Assembly (NCBI GenBank): GCA_039621445.1
Contig: CP154955.1
Span: forward strand, 34,912,640 to 34,976,639
Length of the DNA: 64,000 nt
Direction of reading: 5' to 3'
From: Euglena gracilis
Taxonomy: Eukaryota; Euglenida; Euglenophyceae; Euglenales
In this document: piece by piece, positions 29,796-39,952 of the stretch
Layout of the letters: each line of letters opens with the position of its first letter
Numbering within the stretch: position 1 is the first letter of the stretch
Notes under the pieces: model-generated
What the model was told of the DNA's origin: nothing
Database searches by the model: none
The model's input: only the letters and a program-made list of their open reading frames with translations
Position numbers and translations under genes: made by a program

Positions 29796-30877
29796 TTTCC
29801 TCCATGGAATTTATTTCCTGAATCAGATGCTGGTTTAGGGGCTGGGTGGGGGGTGTTGGACATTTCACAGCCCCTATAGCCCCTAGGGCTTGAGCCCTTG
29901 GAAAAAGCAAATGTTCCTGGGGGGGTGTGCATGCACTCTCCTCTCTTCTCACTCTCTCTCTGGAGCATCTTGTTGTTGGAATACATACCATAGGGCTTAC
30001 TGCCCCTGTTTGGCCTATTTTTTGATTGAATAAATGCTGGTGGGGAGTCTCCCCCTTCCTGTTGCCAGCTGGCCCCTGGGGGGCAATCTTCCTCCTGGGG
30101 CTGGGCAGGGGGCTGCCCGTTTAAGTACAAAGCCCTTGCAGGGCTGACCATTAGCTTCTGGGGGGCCTGTGAAGGACCTCCCTTGTGGCTTTGTTGTAAT
30201 TTCTGATCTTCTTGTTGAATTTTCTGGCCCCAGTGGCCTTGATGATAAAGGCCCCAATGGCCTGATTCGGTTCTGGGTCGCCATGCCCATTTGAAATCTG
30301 GAGGGGTTCTGGGGGCCCCACCCTTGACCCCTGAGGGGTGATGTGAATGAGAAAGGGTGGGGGGGGGTGTTTGACCTTTTCTGCCCCTGCCATGTCCTGT
30401 GGGGCCCTGGCGCTGGTGGCCACCTTGGCCTTTGTTCCAGCGACTTTTGATGCCGTCATGGCTGGTTGTGCCGTCATGGCCTGTGCGGTTTTGGCTGCCA
30501 GAGCCCCGCATGAATGTATTTTGTGTTTTGAACCGATGGCCTCCATGGCCCTGGTTCCAATGGCCGTAGAGGCCAGCTGGTTGTTGTCTCTGCCCCTTGC
30601 CTTGTTGTTGTCTCACCCCCCTCTTGTGCTCCGCCCTCATGGTCACTTCCTCCCTGGTCATCCTTCCCGGGAGTACTCTTCTGACCACTGTCTGCCAGGG
30701 TCCGTGGCCATCACTTTGGGGGGTTTGGGTGTTGGAAATTTCTGTGGGGAAATTTTCTTTTGGGGAAGGGGCAGCCACGGTTCGCCACAGTCGACCCGTC
30801 GCCACAGTCGTCAGGTTGTCCAGCTGCTGCTGCTGCCGCTTGACGTTCTCCAGCGCTGTGCTTCTTTGAAGTTGCAT
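29711..30877 (-). CDS. DIRS Gag-like ORF1
   Basis: A 388-codon frame starts MQLQRSTALENVKRQQQQLD close to the right terminal repeat and overlaps the start of the RT frame by about 85 bp. It is rich in Gly, His, Gln, Arg and Pro (GHWNQGHGGHR, HDGIKSRWNKGQGGHQRQG), with basic stretches fit for nucleic-acid binding. No zinc knuckle is seen. Its place before RT matches the gag position in DIRS elements. The start codon at 30877 is the first ATG of the long frame. Confidence 0.7.
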   Translation of the reverse strand: MQLQRSTALENVKRQQQQLDNLTTVATGRLWRTVAAPSPKENFPTEISNTQTPQSDGHGPWQTVVRRVLPGRMTREEVTMRAEHKRGVRQQQGKGQRQQPAGLYGHWNQGHGGHRFKTQNTFMRGSGSQNRTGHDGTTSHDGIKSRWNKGQGGHQRQGPTGHGRGRKGQTPPPTLSHSHHPSGVKGGAPRTPPDFKWAWRPRTESGHWGLYHQGHWGQKIQQEDQKLQQSHKGGPSQAPQKLMVSPARALYLNGQPPAQPQEEDCPPGASWQQEGGDSPPAFIQSKNRPNRGSKPYGMYSNNKMLQRESEKRGECMHTPPGTFAFSKGSSPRGYRGCEMSNTPHPAPKPASDSGNKFHGGKWGDTPLYQGLQKSLKRWSKNAPQQHVN

Positions 30878-31045
30878 TTCTCATTGAACTCTTTTGAAAA
30901 ATTCAACAACTTTTGATTTGAGTTTCTGCACGAGCGTGACTTTCTGGATAATTTGAATTGATTGATTGTCTTCTTCTTTTCTCAATTGCTGAGGTATTTG
31001 ACGTTCCTTTCTTCTGGGTGTCGAAGGGCAAATTAGGAATCAGCC

Positions 31046-31142
31046 AACTCCGGCGAAAAAAGGCACTAAGCACGGACTCCTAACCCAACGCAGCAAACAA
31101 TCCAAACAACACCGCCGGCGAGCAAGGCATGGCCTCACAAGG
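31046..31142. repeat. DIRS right inverted terminal repeat
   Basis: Runs from AACTCCGGCGAAAAAAGGCA to GGCATGGCCTCACAAGG; complement of 26672-26766. Confidence 0.9.
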
Positions 31143-31286
31143 GCAAAGTGCGGAGCCCGAGGTGTCCCCCCCCTCCCCCCCGGTCTTAAAAAAACCCCTC
31201 GTTCCATCGAACCAATGTGTGGAGGAAGGGGGGCCTGGGTGTCCCTCCCCTCTTGGTCGGCCTCCCGGGCGTGCGAGAGTACAAGG

Positions 31287-31385
31287 TCATGTTTTGCAGC
31301 TCACCCCAGAACGAGCAGGTCGTTCTGATGTGATCTCACCAATTGCTGGGGGAGGCATTCTTCTGAACACGTTTTCCGAAATATC
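31287..31385 (-). pseudogene. Chromovirus integrase scrap
   Basis: About 95 bp aligns by eye with 43048-43135 of the integrase gene of copy B. Shared words are ATGTTT.GCA.CTCAC, AGAACGA.CAGGTCGTTCTGA, GATxTCxCC and GCTxGGGG. Roughly three quarters of bases match, with differences often at third positions. The flanks are unrelated, so it is an isolated fragment right of the DIRS element. Confidence 0.6.
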
Positions 31386-31389
31386 CACC

Positions 31390-32995
31390 AGAACTCTTTT
31401 GTGATGAACACATGAATTTCTGAGGCACAAAGAAGATCAACATGGGAATCGGATCAACTTCGTCTGATGCGGCTGCCATTTAATGCTGCAACTGGTTTGA
31501 GTGACAGGCAAGACACTAATTCCGGGCTTCTTAAGGATTACGAAAGGCAGGTCAGCTTTCACACCACACCACGTTGCCTTGAAATAAAATATCTCTGTCA
31601 CAAGGTGCAGTTTTCCCACATCAAAAAGAAGCCCAACACCCCTAGCTGGCGGTGCGCTGCGGCTCTGCCTGCCTGGAACGCGGGACTGTCCTCCGCAGTG
31701 CTGCAGTCGATCAGGAAAGGCGCGCAAAACGCAGCCATTCCGGCAAAGTCCTCGGAGGCATCCTGCCTCCGCCAAGGTTTGCTTTCCTAGCACCCCCCCA
31801 CTCCCCCAGCTGATGGACATTCCTTCCATTGGAACGGAGATCATTGTTTACAGACAGAAAAGGAATAACCACCCATCGTTAGAGGCTGAATCTGCAGAGG
31901 GAAGATGCAGCGGTTCAACAGAGCGCGACGGGACTTCCAAACCCTGGCAGCGTCTGCTGACAGGCATCCACTGGGGGGGGGGGGGACAAGGTTGGTTAGC
32001 AACGGCGGGAGGAACGGACGGCGAACGACGGCACCCACGGTGGCACTACTGGACGAAAAAAAAAAACCCCCCCCCCCCCCCCCAAGATCCCCCCTCCTCC
32101 CTCCTGTTCCCTCTGGCAAGGATGGACCGCATCCAGCGGCTGCACTGCCACCGGCCAATCTCGTGAATCCAACGCGTGAACGGGTGGGACAGGGGTCAGA
32201 AAGCTCCTCCGCCTCCAGAGGCCTGGCCAGTGAATTGGGGGTGGGGGCCGGCGACCCCCACCGCCGCCAGGGAGGGGGCAAAGCGGAAGGCGCCAGCCTC
32301 CCACAGCCCGCCGAGCCCCTGGCCGAGGGCGGGTCGCAGCGCGCTCCGGGTGGAAGGACGAAGCCCTTCGCACCCACCGGGCGTGCACCTCCGCCGGGGG
32401 CCCCGCTAAGCCGGGGGTCCCCCGCGGCCAGCCCCACAGCCGGGGGGCTGGGGGCTGGGGGCCGAGGGAGGCGCGCCGCACTGGGTCATGGTGGAGGAGG
32501 CGATGCTGGGGCGGTGCCCCCAACCCGGGCCCTGCTCTCTCGCCCGCACCACTGGGCATGTTTTTAATCGCTGGAAGAAAGACCATTTTTATTTAAATAA
32601 ATGGCCAGAAATGCCAAGAAATGCCAAGTTTTCTTTAAAAAAAAATGCAACCAACAAAATTAAACGTTAAGAAATAAAATGCAGAAGATTTTATACACCA
32701 CTCGTTCCTTTAAAAAAAAAAACAATGTTGTGGAATTAGGTTATGCACCAGAGGGGTGATTTCATCCAAAATTTCCAACATCTGATCTGAAAATTTTGAA
32801 AATGAAAAAATACAGCTCTGCATTCTTCCTTTTTCCTTCATTTCACCAAAAAAAAAGTGGTCTTCGGGTCGGACACGCTGCAATACACTGTATCAAATTA
32901 AAATTTCTCAAAATCCTGGCACTGGCACGTAAGAAATGATAATCACAGCCAGGTTTCTTCTCACCAACCCCTGGGGGGTTGGAAGGGGGTTAATA
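31390..32995. other. GC-rich and anonymous sequence, no supported gene
   Basis: A GC-rich block (about 32090-32520) keeps two or three frames open on both strands because of its composition. C and G runs flank it at 31972-31984 and 32059-32083. It could be a promoter/CpG-type island or a low-complexity exon. A minus frame at 31440-31600 (KADLPFVILKK) is suggestive of retropepsin-like sequence but not enough to call. Confidence 0.4.
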
Positions 32996-33276
32996 TACGT
33001 CTCTGACTGTTGGCGGCCGCACAAATCCATTTTTTGGAGCGCACAATGACTTGTGCACCATCAGCAGAAAGGAAAGCCGGCTGGGTTTTGGGTTGCGGGG
33101 CACGGCCAGATAAGCGGAACGGGATGGCCCGTGGTCCCCAGCCGGGCTGAGGGCCACAATAATGGTGACTGGATCGCGGGAGAGGCCAGAGAACGACGTC
33201 CCATCATCCCGACGTCCAACGTACGTCCCGGCAGGCGAGGGCAATGATGACCACAGCAGGCCAAAATCCTTAATAA
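32996..33276 (-). CDS. Candidate terminal exon, unknown protein
   Basis: The minus frame runs from an acceptor-like CCCAAG/ATTAAG next to a (CAA)n tract, reading KDFGLLWSSLPSPAGTYVGR, then DGTSFSGLSRDPVTIIVAL and ending VRPPTVRDVY before a stop at 32996-32998. The mixed amino-acid composition in this frame is more protein-like than in the other two. I do not recognise a family. It could belong with the other minus-strand candidate exons at 33.4-35.9 kb. Confidence 0.35.
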
Positions 33277-33285
33277 CCTTGGGAG

Positions 33286-33330
33286 CAACAACAACAACAA
33301 CAACAACAACACAACAACAACAACAACAAT
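33286..33330. repeat. (CAA)n microsatellite
   Basis: About fourteen CAA/ACA units, interrupted once. Confidence 0.95.
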
Positions 33331-33419
33331 AGGGGGGAGCCAATGCCTTTCAAAGAGCTGTCGCCCATCCTCATTTGCTCATCATCATCTTTCTTTTATA
33401 TTTGCAATAACTTATCATC

Positions 33420-33575
33420 AGTGTTCCTGCCCCTCTGTATCTAATGACACTAATATCTCGTCTCCGACCAGAGGCGTCAGACAAGCCGTAGGGGCAGGTC
33501 TTTCCGACGGGGGCTTCAAAAAAAAACAGCCGGCAAAAGCGCCCTCCCCGCCCGCGTGGGCAGACGGCATCTGCA
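33420..33575 (-). CDS. Candidate exon, unknown protein
   Basis: After the acceptor ACATTTGCAG the minus frame reads MPSAHAGGEGAFAGCFFL and ends LVGDEILVSLDTEGQEH before a stop. A second frame is also open, so strand and frame are uncertain. No family recognised. Confidence 0.25.
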
Positions 33576-34406
33576 AATGTGCAGTATCGGCAAGAAAAAC
33601 GATCACAATTCGAGGGAAAATGATGGAAATGATCGAATTGTTTTCGCTTCCAATTCATTTTTAAGAAAAAAATTGGCAACTTCTTCATCTCAGGGTTGTC
33701 CAATCTTTATTGTGGTTTTATTTTGATTGTCTGCTACCAGCTTATCAACGTCATCAAGAGCATATAGAAACGATTGCACAACAAGAAACAATGCGATAAA
33801 ACGATAATTCTGATGCGTACAGAGGTTTTTTTTGGACCCAGAGGGGGGACCCTGGGGGTGGCCCGGGGGCGGGGGGCTCTGCGGACTCACTGTCAGGGAA
33901 GGGGGTCAATTTTGGGTCCAAAATTTTTTCGGCGCTTCACGCCAAAAGTAGAGAAAAAATCTGCCTCCGGTGGGGCACCCACTCGACCTGCCCCCCCCCC
34001 CTGGGGGGGTCCAGACCCACCCACCCCAGGTCACGAAACAAAAAAATTTCTGGTTGCGGATAATGGCGTGTGTGAAATGATATTTTGCGGCACGCTTCTT
34101 CGGCTTCACTGAAAAAGAATTCAGGAAAGAAATCCGATTCCACACAGCAAGTGGAGTAAAACTATGCCACAAAAGGAGCTTGGCCTGTTTTGATGCATGT
34201 CAAGCATATAACAAGACAGCAAATCTCTGGGCCAATTCAATTTGAAAAAAGTCTGTTTACCAGACATTTCACATGCCGCGTGACTTATTCCTCAACACCC
34301 AGATGAGGCACGCCGTTCTTTTGTTTCATCAACTCAAATAAAGCACACTCCTTGCTGGGAAGGAACACGGCCCCACTGCCTTGCCCTCTCCGGTCGCTTT
34401 CAGCCA

Positions 34407-34545
34407 TCAGTCCGAGCCCTCGTCGGGCCCCGGCTTGAGGAGGAAGTTGAAGCTGTCCTTCTCCTTCAGGATGATGCTGAAATTGTCCTTGTCGTACACG
34501 AAGTGATTGGGGTGGCGCCGCACAAAGCGAGTGCGGCCAGGGCGG
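34407..34545 (-). CDS. Candidate last exon, unknown protein
   Basis: The minus frame reads SRPGRTRFVRRHPNHFVYDK, then DNFSIILKEKDSFNFLLK and PGPDEGSD before TGA at 34407-34409. Composition and codon use look coding, and the other frames are poor. A further possible upstream piece (KWDGKVCEAK) lies at about 34610-34640 next to a GTTATT donor, but phases do not join cleanly. No family recognised. Confidence 0.45.
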
Positions 34546-35231
34546 CTCGTTGGTGGCACACACCATCACAATTTGAAATAAATGGGCTGTGGGTTTGCAA
34601 TAACCTTTGGCCTCGCAGACCTTGCCGTCCCATTTGGGAGAAAAATTACCCAACCTCATCGAAGGCAGTTGACTGAAACCTTTCGTAAATGAAAAACACA
34701 AAAGTGGCTGGCATGTATCTGGGGTTGCATTGCAACAAATGTTAGCAATTCCAGCAGCAGGACAGGAATGGAGGGAACGCAGCATGGACCCTGGAAAGAA
34801 TTGCGACTCAAAAAAAACAAATAAATGTAAATAAACAAAAAAATTATACAAGTTGCAAGTCCTTCACAAGGGGCTCCTCCGGAATGTACGGGGTATTTAA
34901 TGAGGGGGGTCGGACTCCCTCCTGCTGTGCAAGAAATTTCCCGCACCTTGCGCTGAAAAAGAATTTGAGACTTTAAAATGCCAGAAATTGCATTTTCACG
35001 CATTTTTTTGAAAAGCCAAAACATAAGTAAATTAATATTCCCTGGAGCAAGGGCGCTGGAAAAAAAAGATATTGATTACACGGGGGGTCTGGGACTCCCC
35101 CCTCGGGTCTGAAGGGGGGGTGACCCGGGAAGGTCTGACCCCCTGGGCAGAACCAACACTCATTAATATCCTGAGAATTTTCTGCTGGGGCTGACTGAGT
35201 GGGGAGGACTTTCAGGGAAACATGCAACTGA

Positions 35232-35415
35232 AATTTGATGTGTATTTTGATGAGATTTTGGGAACATGCTCATTCTAGGATTATACAGTTCTTTGGCCAA
35301 AACATCCAAAAAAATAGCAAAAATTTGCCAAAAAAATTGGTCTCAAGAAAGAACCAGGGACAAAAGTTGGAAATTTTCCAAGTCAGGAAAAATTTCCAAG
35401 CAAAAAATTCAACAA
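35232..35415 (+). repeat. Dispersed repeat R1, copy 1
   Basis: Shares with 37794-37975 and 45273-45465 the ordered words TTTTGATGAGATTTTGGGAACAT, ATTCTAGGATTATACA, GGCCAAAACATCCAAAAA, AAAAATTTG and TTGGTCTCA. All three copies are in the same orientation and are preceded by TTTTCTGCTGG 40-70 bp upstream. No ORF is conserved. Confidence 0.65.
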
Positions 35416-35559
35416 CCGATTAAAAAAAATTCAAACCCCCCGCAAATTTTGCCAAAATTGAACAAAACAAAAATCAAAAAAAAAGGAGATTGAGGTCCCC
35501 AGCACCTGCCCCTGAGCTGGACCAACCCTGAAAGAAAAGGAACCATGTAACTTTCCAGG

Positions 35560-35897
35560 GCATCCCTGGCTGAGGTCACCACGGGCGGGCAATGGGTACA
35601 GTGGCTCAGCCACCCCCTCTCGGGGCTGGTTCCGTGGCAGCGTGGGGTACGCGAGGCGGAAGTCGTCGACACGGCAGCTCAGGGTGGGCTGCTGCCGCAG
35701 GAAGGCAGTGAGGCAGTCGATGAGATGGCGCCAGGCGGCGACACCCGGGCGGGGCGCCAAAACCACCACCACCAGCGCCACCGCCGCCAGCTGTGGCGGC
35801 CGCCGGGTCGCCGCCTGGGGGGCACTCCTTCAGCTGCCGCTCCTCCTGCTCCTGCAGGTCCGCCTCCTTCCAGGCACCGTGCTTCACCAGGCGCATC
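35560..35897 (-). CDS. Probable exon(s), coiled-coil/Gly-rich then folded segment
   Basis: A strong acceptor (CTGCCCTGCCACAG) is followed by MRLVKHGAWKEADLQEQEER and a Gly/Ala-rich linker. The protein-like reading then moves to a different frame: AAWRHLIDCLTAFLRQQPTL, then CRVDDFRLAYPTLPRNQP. Either a short intron or a 1-base change in the GGT repeats near 35790 separates them. No family recognised. Same strand as the candidates at 34.4 and 33.0 kb, so one gene is possible. Confidence 0.5.
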
Positions 35898-36004
35898 CTG
35901 TGGCAGGGCAGGCGGAGGGCAGGCCTCCAGCTCAGTGCCACCCCAAACTTCAAACAACCCCACACCTGGGCGCACATTCCTCTGGTGCTGCTTCATCTAC
36001 GGGT

Positions 36005-36410
36005 GGGTGGGCATTAAACACCCTAAAATAAAGTCCCCCCAAAATAACACCTCCCCCATGAAACCCCCTCTGCGCCAACCAAGAAAAAACCCAAAAATAC
36101 CCCAAAATTTAAAACCCCACTGGACGGGATATTCCCAAAAAAACACTGATTTTAGGCTCAAAAATGATGCAAACTGAAAATGCTTTGACATTTTTTGAAA
36201 AGCTAAAAAACGTGGGACATTTCAAAGTATCCCAATCCACACATGGCGCAAAGCGCCAAAGGAACTTTCCCCACTTTTGGGAACCCAAAAATGATGATTT
36301 TTTGGGGGACCGGGTGGTCGAAAAAAATACAAAAATAAACACCCCTCAAAAATAAGACCACCCCTGGAGGTTTCCAACAACGGGTCTTATATATTTTGGG
36401 GGGGGGTCAA
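36005..36410 (+). repeat. C-run foldback block including repeat R3, copy 1
   Basis: Starts CCCTAAAATAAAGTCCCCCC and ends GGGTCTTATATATTTTGGGG. The inner part AAAATAAGACC..CCCCTGGAGGTTTCCAACAACGG matches 47747-47805. The terminal words are mutually inverted (AAATAAGACC / GGTCTTAT). No coding sequence. Confidence 0.5.
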
Positions 36411-37790
36411 TGACACAACGGTGCACAAAAATAGGACTGTTTGGAGGGGGAGGTTCAGATCAGCTTAACCCCAGGGGTGGGGCAATGAGATCTCGGGAGC
36501 CTGGATCCAAAATCGGACCAAACATGGCTTTTTGCTGGCCTCCATCCACTTTGGTGCTGGAGAACCTCAGCCAAAAGCCAACAGGCTCAGCCAACAGGCT
36601 CTATGTTCCCCACCCCCAAAAAGAGGAGGTAGCAGCTCCCTGGGATGGGGCGGCCACCTAAAAATGCAGCCTGATGGCTGATGGGGACCCTCTTCCAATG
36701 GTCCCGGTGAGGGTTTTGAGGTTTCACTGGGTCGTCATAAATGCCAATGCGCTGGATATGACTGGCGTACATTCACTTCACTTCTTTGCACAATTCGGTG
36801 TTACAATGCCTGCCTCTGGCAACTTTGCAATATTTCCCAACCGTTTTAACTTTTGTTGCGCTGCGGTTCTGCATGACGTTGCATTGAAGCACAACACAAC
36901 CAAAAGGCTTAAATGCTAGGCCATCTGGGCTCTTGAACACACAGCCCTCGCTGTTGCATGGCCACCACAAAAACGCCAGAGCTTTTCGTGCCATGCACCA
37001 ACCACCACCGCCCACCCCCACCCTAGAACACCCCCCCAAGCCTCGCTCCCGCAGAGTTTCTGCTCAGCTTTGCCCCCCCCCCAGTTTGCCCACAGCACGG
37101 CTTACAACCTGAGGTTGTTACGTTGGGGGGTCCTATGGGTCAAAGGGACCGCAGGGGTGGTAGTGGCAGTTAAGTTGTTGATGTGGAGACACTGCTGTTC
37201 TGGCTGAAACCATGAGGCGAAGGCTCAAAGGCTGTACTAGCTCTGCCTTGTGGGTCTCTTCCATCACAACCATATTCCATCACAGCGTTGCAAGCGGTGT
37301 CCGGTGCTGGTGGCTGCACTGTTCGTCACCAGCGGTGGCTGCGGCATCGGGGCCATTCGCTGTGTGGTGCAACTGTGTTTTCTGTGCTGTGAATGTGCGG
37401 TGGCGCGGGGGGGGGGGGTGAAAGGCCTAGACCTTGCAGGGATGGATGCCTGAAACAAAGGGCTGTACTGCAGGTTCAACTGTAAAAACACGAGTTCAGG
37501 GTTTATGTGTGGTGCTTCCTCCTAAATCATGCCCCTGCCAAGAGGGAGACCACTACTGGCCTTTGGGTTCGCGTTGTAAACCATGCAAAAATAGCAGCAA
37601 CAAGAGCCCACAAAAGGGGGGGGGGGAATTGGACCCTCAAAAAACGTGCGTAAAAAACCCACAAACAAACGTAAACAAAAAAAACACAAACAAACGCAAA
37701 AAAAAAACACAGAGGAGCTCCCCACACTTTTCTGCTGGGGAGAACTTAGAAAAAATTTTACCTTCTTCGGGGAAAATTTTTAGCACAACC
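36411..37790. other. Anonymous sequence, no supported gene
   Basis: Open frames on both strands at 36.7-37.5 kb have Cys/Trp-rich translations but lack paired splice sites or homology. G/C runs occur at 37075-37081, 37409-37417 and 37615-37624. Confidence 0.4.
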
Positions 37791-37793
37791 ATA

Positions 37794-37975
37794 TTTTGAT
37801 GAATTTTGATTAGGTTTTGGGAACATCATGATTCCAGAACCATTCAATTGGTTGGCCAAAAAGTCCAAAAATCACAAAAATTTGACAGCAATTTGGGCCT
37901 CAGGGAAAAATTGGGCCAAAATATCGAATTTTTCCGAGTCGCAAAAAATTCCCAACAAAAATCGGGAAATTTCTT
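37794..37975 (+). repeat. Dispersed repeat R1, copy 2
   Basis: TTTTGATTAGGTTTTGGGAACATC, ATTCCAGAACCATTCAAT, GGCCAAAAAGTCCAAAAATCAC and the following AAAAATTTG match copy 1 in order. Confidence 0.65.
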
Positions 37976-38439
37976 GGGAAAAAAACACAGAAAAACACAA
38001 AAAAAACGCAAAAAGGAATTTTTGCCAGAATAAAAAAATGCAAAAAGAACGCAAAAACAACAACACCGTGTTTGCGTCTGCCTCCTTGCCCCACAGAGGC
38101 ACCAGTTTGACTCCAGCCCATCACTCCTGCTCGTTGGGACTCCACCACGACTTCCCCATCGCAGAAGCCTGGGAGCTTACTCATTGGTCCCCTTTTTCGC
38201 GCGTATATTTAACTTCTTGGAAGCCCCAATGACTTGCAGCCCCCAACTGCATGCTCCTGGGAGGGGGTCGGATGTGGGCGCCCCGAGTGCCTGCCCAGGT
38301 AGGCAACTTTCGGGCAAAATTCAGCCAGTCCTCTGCCTTGGGTTCTCCATTCCCCTCATACGAACAGCGAATACAACTCTGAGCTTATACTGCAGCCGGA
38401 GGCTTCCCACCTGACAGAAAGCAACACAGCACAACAACC

Positions 38440-39010
38440 CCCGCGCATCATCGTGCCTCCTCCACCGGCCGGTATGCAGGACATCCTCTAAGTCGTGTGA
38501 AGACGGTGCTCCATGTGCCCGGTGGCAACCAGCGCGACGTATCCGAGACCCTGGCTGACGTCATCCTGGAGTACGTCACCAGACCAACTCCGGACACTCT
38601 GTTCGCGGTGTTAGCCTTCCCGAAACTAGTCCTCCGTACTGTCCCCAATGGGGGGAGAGAGGCGTCGGAGGACATTTCCTCCGCAATCACGCGGCGGTCA
38701 AGATGTTCAGGCAGGCGATTACAGCACTCTCTGGAGTGAACAGCGCAACGCGTCCAAGTTGCCCCAGGTGGCTGTGGAGACCAGCGCGGCGAAAAAAGCC
38801 CGCACCGAGCCGGCTGCCATCCCCGACGCGACGCTTCGGCGGGCCCGGACTTTGATAGGGGAAGGGGCACCGGCGAAGGCCCTCCAAGTCCTTCTCTCGG
38901 AAAGGACCCATCGCGCCAGTGACCCGGCGGTGTGGGCCAAGTTACAAGCATTACACCCCGAAGGCAAACGGGTGAACTTGGGCACCGTCCCACGGAGGGT
39001 ACCTCCCTTC
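38440..39010 (+). pseudogene. LINE ORF2 N-terminal fragment
   Basis: Plus-strand pieces read VPGGNQRDVSETLADVILEY and FAVLAFPKLVLRTV, then in another frame DATLRRARTLIGEGAPAKAL, SERTHRASDPAVWAKLQALH and P. This order (L-FPKL-L, then R...eG...KAL..L.....sdp.v...L..lHP) is the known region just upstream of LINE reverse transcriptases in algae and oomycete-like genomes. Internal stops and frame changes show decay. The fragment ends by about 39125, next to the inverted MDAGG segment. Confidence 0.6.
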
Positions 39011-39143
39011 CCCGACGGCCAGCAAGTAAGGTAGGAGGAACTCCTCCGGGACGCCATTCTGCGTTTCCCCCGGACCTCGTCGCCCGGCCCATCGGGGCTC
39101 CGCCCCTGCCACCACCTCCAGGATGCGGTTCGGCGGTTTGGCC

Positions 39144-39952
39144 ATACGAACTTGGATCCCATTTGGGAGCCATCAACGTAAAAGGAGTGATAATGGATGG
39201 CATTGGTCCAAACTCCAAAATCTTGGGTATACCCTCCTGGGCACTGCCCGAAATTTTGCGTGTGAATGCACCACCACATCCACCTGGTCCAATGGAACAA
39301 CTCGCTTCGGCGTCGAATCTCGTGCCGCCAGTAGCTCAACCTACTCCGGCACTACAAACAAAACCGGTACAAGCAGTTTCGACTGCACAATCAACATCAA
39401 CTCAGCCTGCCGCACCAGCAGCAGGTTCAAACCAACCTGTATCTATACAAAGAACAGGACCCCCTGCGCAAGCCGCGCAGTCGGCACGTGCAAAAGCACC
39501 CGCACAGTCTACAATTCCTGTTCGAGCACCTCCTGTCACAACACCTTCACAACCGGCTTCGGCTGGACAGACACAACCACCTGTTGAACCGGGACAACCT
39601 TTCTCGGGTCAACCCAGGTTTGAGTCGCCAGCACAACGCGCCACTTACAAGGAAGCTCTACAACATTTAACGGTCCCAGCAAAACTTTACAATGTTGACG
39701 CGCGCAAACGTCCGTGGACCGGAGTTTGCAACACCACCACAAACACGTCCAACGCCAGACACACAACGTCGTCGTTTGGACGATGCCCCTCAAAGCGCGC
39801 AGTCGCAACGGGATCGTCAGGAAAGCGATGACCTGCCGATCCCGCCCAACGTACAACGATCTTTATACGAAATGTATCACCAACTGCGTCCAGGCAAACC
39901 GTCCGATTACATTGCTGGACATTACACCGCTGGTGTAACCGTTACAATGTAG
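39144..39952 (+). pseudogene. MDAGG-unit Gag-like C-terminal region, copy B
   Basis: Pro/Gln/Ala/Thr-rich sequence (INVKGVIMDGIGPNSKILGI, then PVAQPTPALQTKPVQAVST) matches copy A. A 2-bp loss at about 39710 (CGTCCGTGG versus CGTCCGCGTGG) shifts the frame. The restored frame ends at TAG 39950-39952, and the same frame then continues open into the 40094-40861 ORF. Confidence 0.75.

Larger units (their letters stand above)
26656..31166 (-). mobile_element. DIRS-type retrotransposon (tyrosine-recombinase class)
   Basis: Inverted terminal repeats at 26672-26766 and 31046-31142 match over about 95 bp with a few changes. Beyond the repeats each end has a unique extension (26656-26671 and 31143-31166). 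Both extensions have inverse copies inside the element at 26906-26930 and 26976-27012. That is the internal complementary region known from DIRS elements, used to close the circular intermediate. Minus-strand genes follow in the order Gag-like, RT-RNase H, tyrosine recombinase. The left flank is chromovirus Gag copy C, so this insertion is younger. No target duplication is expected for this class. ORFs are broken by single indels at homopolymers. Confidence 0.88.

Noticed and set aside
31437-31844. Minus frame KADLPFVILKKPGISVLPVTQ as a retropepsin
   Set aside because: It vaguely recalls the DTG...LPLL region, but DTG is absent and flanking sequence does not align.
31905-32586. Long overlapping frames of about 200 codons on both strands
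   Set aside because: The block is GC-rich, so stops are rare in all frames. Neither strand shows a motif or matched splice sites.
36674-37060. Overlapping frames on both strands rich in Cys/Phe/Asn
   Set aside because: Three frames look equally protein-like and none has supporting splice sites.
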